Source: Longimicrobium terrae | Lineage (GTDB): Bacteria; Gemmatimonadota; Gemmatimonadetes; Longimicrobiales; Longimicrobiaceae | DNA length: 64,000 bases | NCBI RefSeq assembly: GCF_014202995.1 | Contig: NZ_JACHIA010000012.1 | Coordinates: 41,447 to 105,446, forward strand | Direction of reading: 5' to 3' | Shown here: in pieces, positions 61,845 to 64,000 of the stretch | Position numbering within the stretch: the stretch's first letter is position 1 | Layout of the letters: every line of letters starts with the position of its first letter | Position numbers and translations under genes: made by a program | The notes under the pieces: model-generated | Told to the model about the DNA's origin: nothing | Databases searched by the model: none | What the model saw: only the letters and a program-made list of their open reading frames with translations

Positions 61845-64000
61845 TCCCACCGGCTCCAGCATCCCCGCAAGCCACTCGCCGGTAAGGCTCCCCGGCACGC
61901 CGACGATGTCCTCCGGCCGGCCCATGGCCACGATGTGCCCGCCGTCCGGCCCGGCGCCGGGGCCCAGGTCCACGATCCAGTCCGCAGTCTTCATCACGTC
62001 CAGATTGTGCTCGATCAGGATCACCGTGTGGCCGGCGTCCGCCAGATCGCCCAGCACGCGCAGCAGCTTCTTGATATCATCCATGTGCAGCCCCGTGGTG
62101 GGCTCGTCCAGGATGTACAGCTTGCGGCCGCCGCGCCGCGCGCCCATCGCCAGCTCGCGCGCCACCTTGATGCGCTGCGCCTCGCCGCCGGACAGCGTGG
62201 GCGCGGGCTGGCCCAGCCGCAGGTACCCCAGCCCCACCTGCTGCAGGTGCCACAGCACCTCGCCCAGCCGGTCCTCGTGCAGAAAGAAGCGGATGGACTC
62301 ATCCACCGTCATCTCCAGCACGTCGCGGATGGAGTTGCCACGATACTTCACCTGCAGCACCTCTGGCCGGAACCGTGCGCCCGCGCACACCTCGCACGGG
62401 ACAAAGACGTCGGCCATGAAGACCATCTCCACCTGCACCTGCCCCTCGCCCTTGCACGCCTCGCAGCGCCCGCCCGCCACGTTGAAGGAAAAGTGCCCGG
62501 GCCCGAACCCCAGCCGCTTCGCTTCGGGAAGGGACGAGAAGATGCGCCGCACCTCGTCGTACGCCTTGATGTACGTCACGGGATTGCTGCGCGGCGTGCG
62601 CCCGATCGGCGACTGGTCCACGAGCACCACTTCGCGCAGCGCGGACACACCGTGCAGCCGCTTGAACGCGCCGACGGTTTCGCCCAGGTGGCGCTTGGCC
62701 GTCGTTTCTCCGCCGGAAAGCTCGCGCTCCACGGCGCGGTACAGGACATCGTGCACCAGCGTGCTCTTTCCGCTTCCCGACACGCCCGTCACCACGGTGA
62801 TGGCGCCCAGGGGAAAGACGGCGTCGTCGCCCTTGAGGTTGTGCTCGCGCGCGCCCTCCAGCCGCAGCCGGGGGCCGTCCACCGGCCGCCGCCGCTCCGG
62901 GATCTCGATCCGCTCGCGGCCGGAAAGGTATCGGCCGGTGAGCGTGTCGGAGACCAGCATCTCATCCAGCGTCCCGGCAAACATCAGTTGTCCGCCCAGT
63001 TCGCCGCTCCCCGGGCCGATCTCCACCAGGAAGTCGGCCAGCCGCATCGCCTCGGGATCGTGCTCCACCACGATCACCGTGTTCCCCTGCTCGCGCAGGC
63101 GGACGAGGAGGCGCAGCAGGCGGTCGTTGTCTGCGGGATGCAGGCCGATCGTCGGCTCATCCAGCACGTACAGCGTATCGACCAGGCGGCTGCCGAGCGC
63201 GTTGGCCAGGGAGATGCGCTGCGCCTCGCCGCCGGACAGGGTGCGCGTCTGCCGCTCCAGCGTCAGGTACGACAGGCCGACATCGACGAGGAAGCCGACG
63301 CGCGAATCCAGTTCCAGCAGGATGGATTCGGCGATGCCACGCTCCTGGCCCGTCAGCGGCGGCTGCGGGCACTCGGGATCGTCCGTCCGTCCGGCCAGCA
63401 TGGCCGCCAGCCAGGGACGCAGCCGGCCCAGCGGCAACGCGCTGACTTCGCTGATGTTGCGCCCGCCCACGCGCACGCGCAGCGCCTCGGGCCGCAGCTT
63501 GGCACCGCCGCAGGACGGACACTCCTGGCTGCTCTGGTACTGGCGCAGAAAGACGCGGATGTACTGCTTGTAGCGCTTCTCCTCCAGCGCCTCCAGGAAC
63601 TGAAAGACGCCCTGAAATCCGCGCACGCCGCGCAGCACGGCTTTGCGAAACTCCGCCGGCAGCTCCGCCCACGGCGTGTCGGACGACACATTCTGCTTGG
63701 CGGCGAACTCGGCCAGCTTGCGGCGCTTGTCCTCGTAGCGCGGCTTGGCCCAGGGATCGACTGCGCCCTCGGCCAGCGCGCGCGACGCGTTGGGGACGAT
63801 GAGCGTTTCGTCGTACTGCAGCACGGCGCCGAACCCGGTGCATTCCGGGCAGGAACCGTACGGATTGTTGAACGAAAACAGCTGCGGCGACGGCGTGGCG
63901 AACTCGATCTCCGGATGGTCCGGACAGCGGAAGCGCTCCGTAAAACGCAGCCGCGGCAGGCCCAGGGGAACGACGACCGCCTCGCCCTCGCCCTCGTTGA
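61836..64000 (-). CDS. uvrA: Excinuclease ABC subunit A, partial (N-terminus off the window)
   Basis: The C-terminal ~721 residues of UvrA, the damage-sensing ATPase of nucleotide excision repair; the frame is open to the right edge, so the first ~230 residues are missing. Visible parts: NPYGSCPECTGFG and CPSCGGAKLRPEALRV (zinc module 2), the first signature LSGGEAQRISLANALGS with YVLDEPTIGLHP, the second Walker A GVSGSGKSTLVHDVLY, zinc finger CEACKGEG...CEVCAGARF, and the second signature LSGGEAQRIKVARELA with YILDEPTTGLH. It ends a few residues after the family's normal end, inside a microsatellite-like run. Confidence 0.97.
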   Translation of the reverse strand, partial: NEGEGEAVVVPLGLPRLRFTERFRCPDHPEIEFATPSPQLFSFNNPYGSCPECTGFGAVLQYDETLIVPNASRALAEGAVDPWAKPRYEDKRRKLAEFAAKQNVSSDTPWAELPAEFRKAVLRGVRGFQGVFQFLEALEEKRYKQYIRVFLRQYQSSQECPSCGGAKLRPEALRVRVGGRNISEVSALPLGRLRPWLAAMLAGRTDDPECPQPPLTGQERGIAESILLELDSRVGFLVDVGLSYLTLERQTRTLSGGEAQRISLANALGSRLVDTLYVLDEPTIGLHPADNDRLLRLLVRLREQGNTVIVVEHDPEAMRLADFLVEIGPGSGELGGQLMFAGTLDEMLVSDTLTGRYLSGRERIEIPERRRPVDGPRLRLEGAREHNLKGDDAVFPLGAITVVTGVSGSGKSTLVHDVLYRAVERELSGGETTAKRHLGETVGAFKRLHGVSALREVVLVDQSPIGRTPRSNPVTYIKAYDEVRRIFSSLPEAKRLGFGPGHFSFNVAGGRCEACKGEGQVQVEMVFMADVFVPCEVCAGARFRPEVLQVKYRGNSIRDVLEMTVDESIRFFLHEDRLGEVLWHLQQVGLGYLRLGQPAPTLSGGEAQRIKVARELAMGARRGGRKLYILDEPTTGLHMDDIKKLLRVLGDLADAGHTVILIEHNLDVMKTADWIVDLGPGAGPDGGHIVAMGRPEDIVGVPGSLTGEWLAGMLEPVGSA

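Overview
The window is high-GC chromosomal DNA. Hand counts of single 60-base lines give 77% in a polyphosphate-kinase gene and 43% in a restriction-modification gene. It has Gram-negative envelope features (TonB-dependent receptor, Omp85-like barrel, many lipoproteins), dense intergenic repeats and families of paralogous regulators. My best guess is a Gemmatimonadota bacterium of the Longimicrobium type. That is inferred from style and gene content; no rRNA or other marker is present to prove it.

Left end, 1-13.2 kb. An 8-bp tandem repeat enters from the left edge. A three-gene cassette follows: AraC-like regulator (-), 65-aa exported lipopeptide (+), TPR protein (-). Next is a low-GC type I restriction-modification pair in which the specificity domain is fused to the methylase. 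Then come an exported alpha/beta hydrolase, a TonB-dependent siderophore-type receptor with a palindromic operator, and a Fes/IroE-like esterase.

13.5-23.1 kb is one tightly coupled minus-strand operon: DUF4956 membrane protein, metallophosphoesterase lipoprotein, outer-membrane barrel with a kinase-like N-terminus, CYTH-like/PPK1 fusion, and a lipoprotein of unknown role. I read it as a polyphosphate-linked envelope system. A second AraC-like paralogue precedes it.

25.4-31.4 kb holds an aminotransferase and an orphan NRPS/PKS support cassette (MbtH, FkbK-like, FkbJ-like ACP, FkbI-like, type II thioesterase, Sfp-type transferase) without a megasynthase in view. At 31.8-34.4 kb the regulator/lipopeptide/TPR cassette occurs again with the same order and strands.

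34.6-47.6 kb: clpA-clpS; a C39-like peptidase coupled to a RimK-like ATP-grasp/GCS2 double ligase; a frameshifted small gene; nfuA; an acetamidase/formamidase-like protein; a D-amino-acid-oxidase-like protein; and a three-gene envelope operon containing two CBM48-type domains. 47.8-64 kb: murB, a DUF4235-like protein, leuS, cdd-deoA, a DUF885 lipoprotein, a small lipoprotein, a paired active/inactive M16 peptidase operon, and uvrA running off the right edge.

The intergenic DNA is unusual. Four copies of a composite repeat with a fixed order of modules, long hairpins built from CAGAG- or CGGAGG-type words, and short microsatellite-like runs account for most of the larger gaps. I found no tRNA, rRNA, insertion sequence or CRISPR array.
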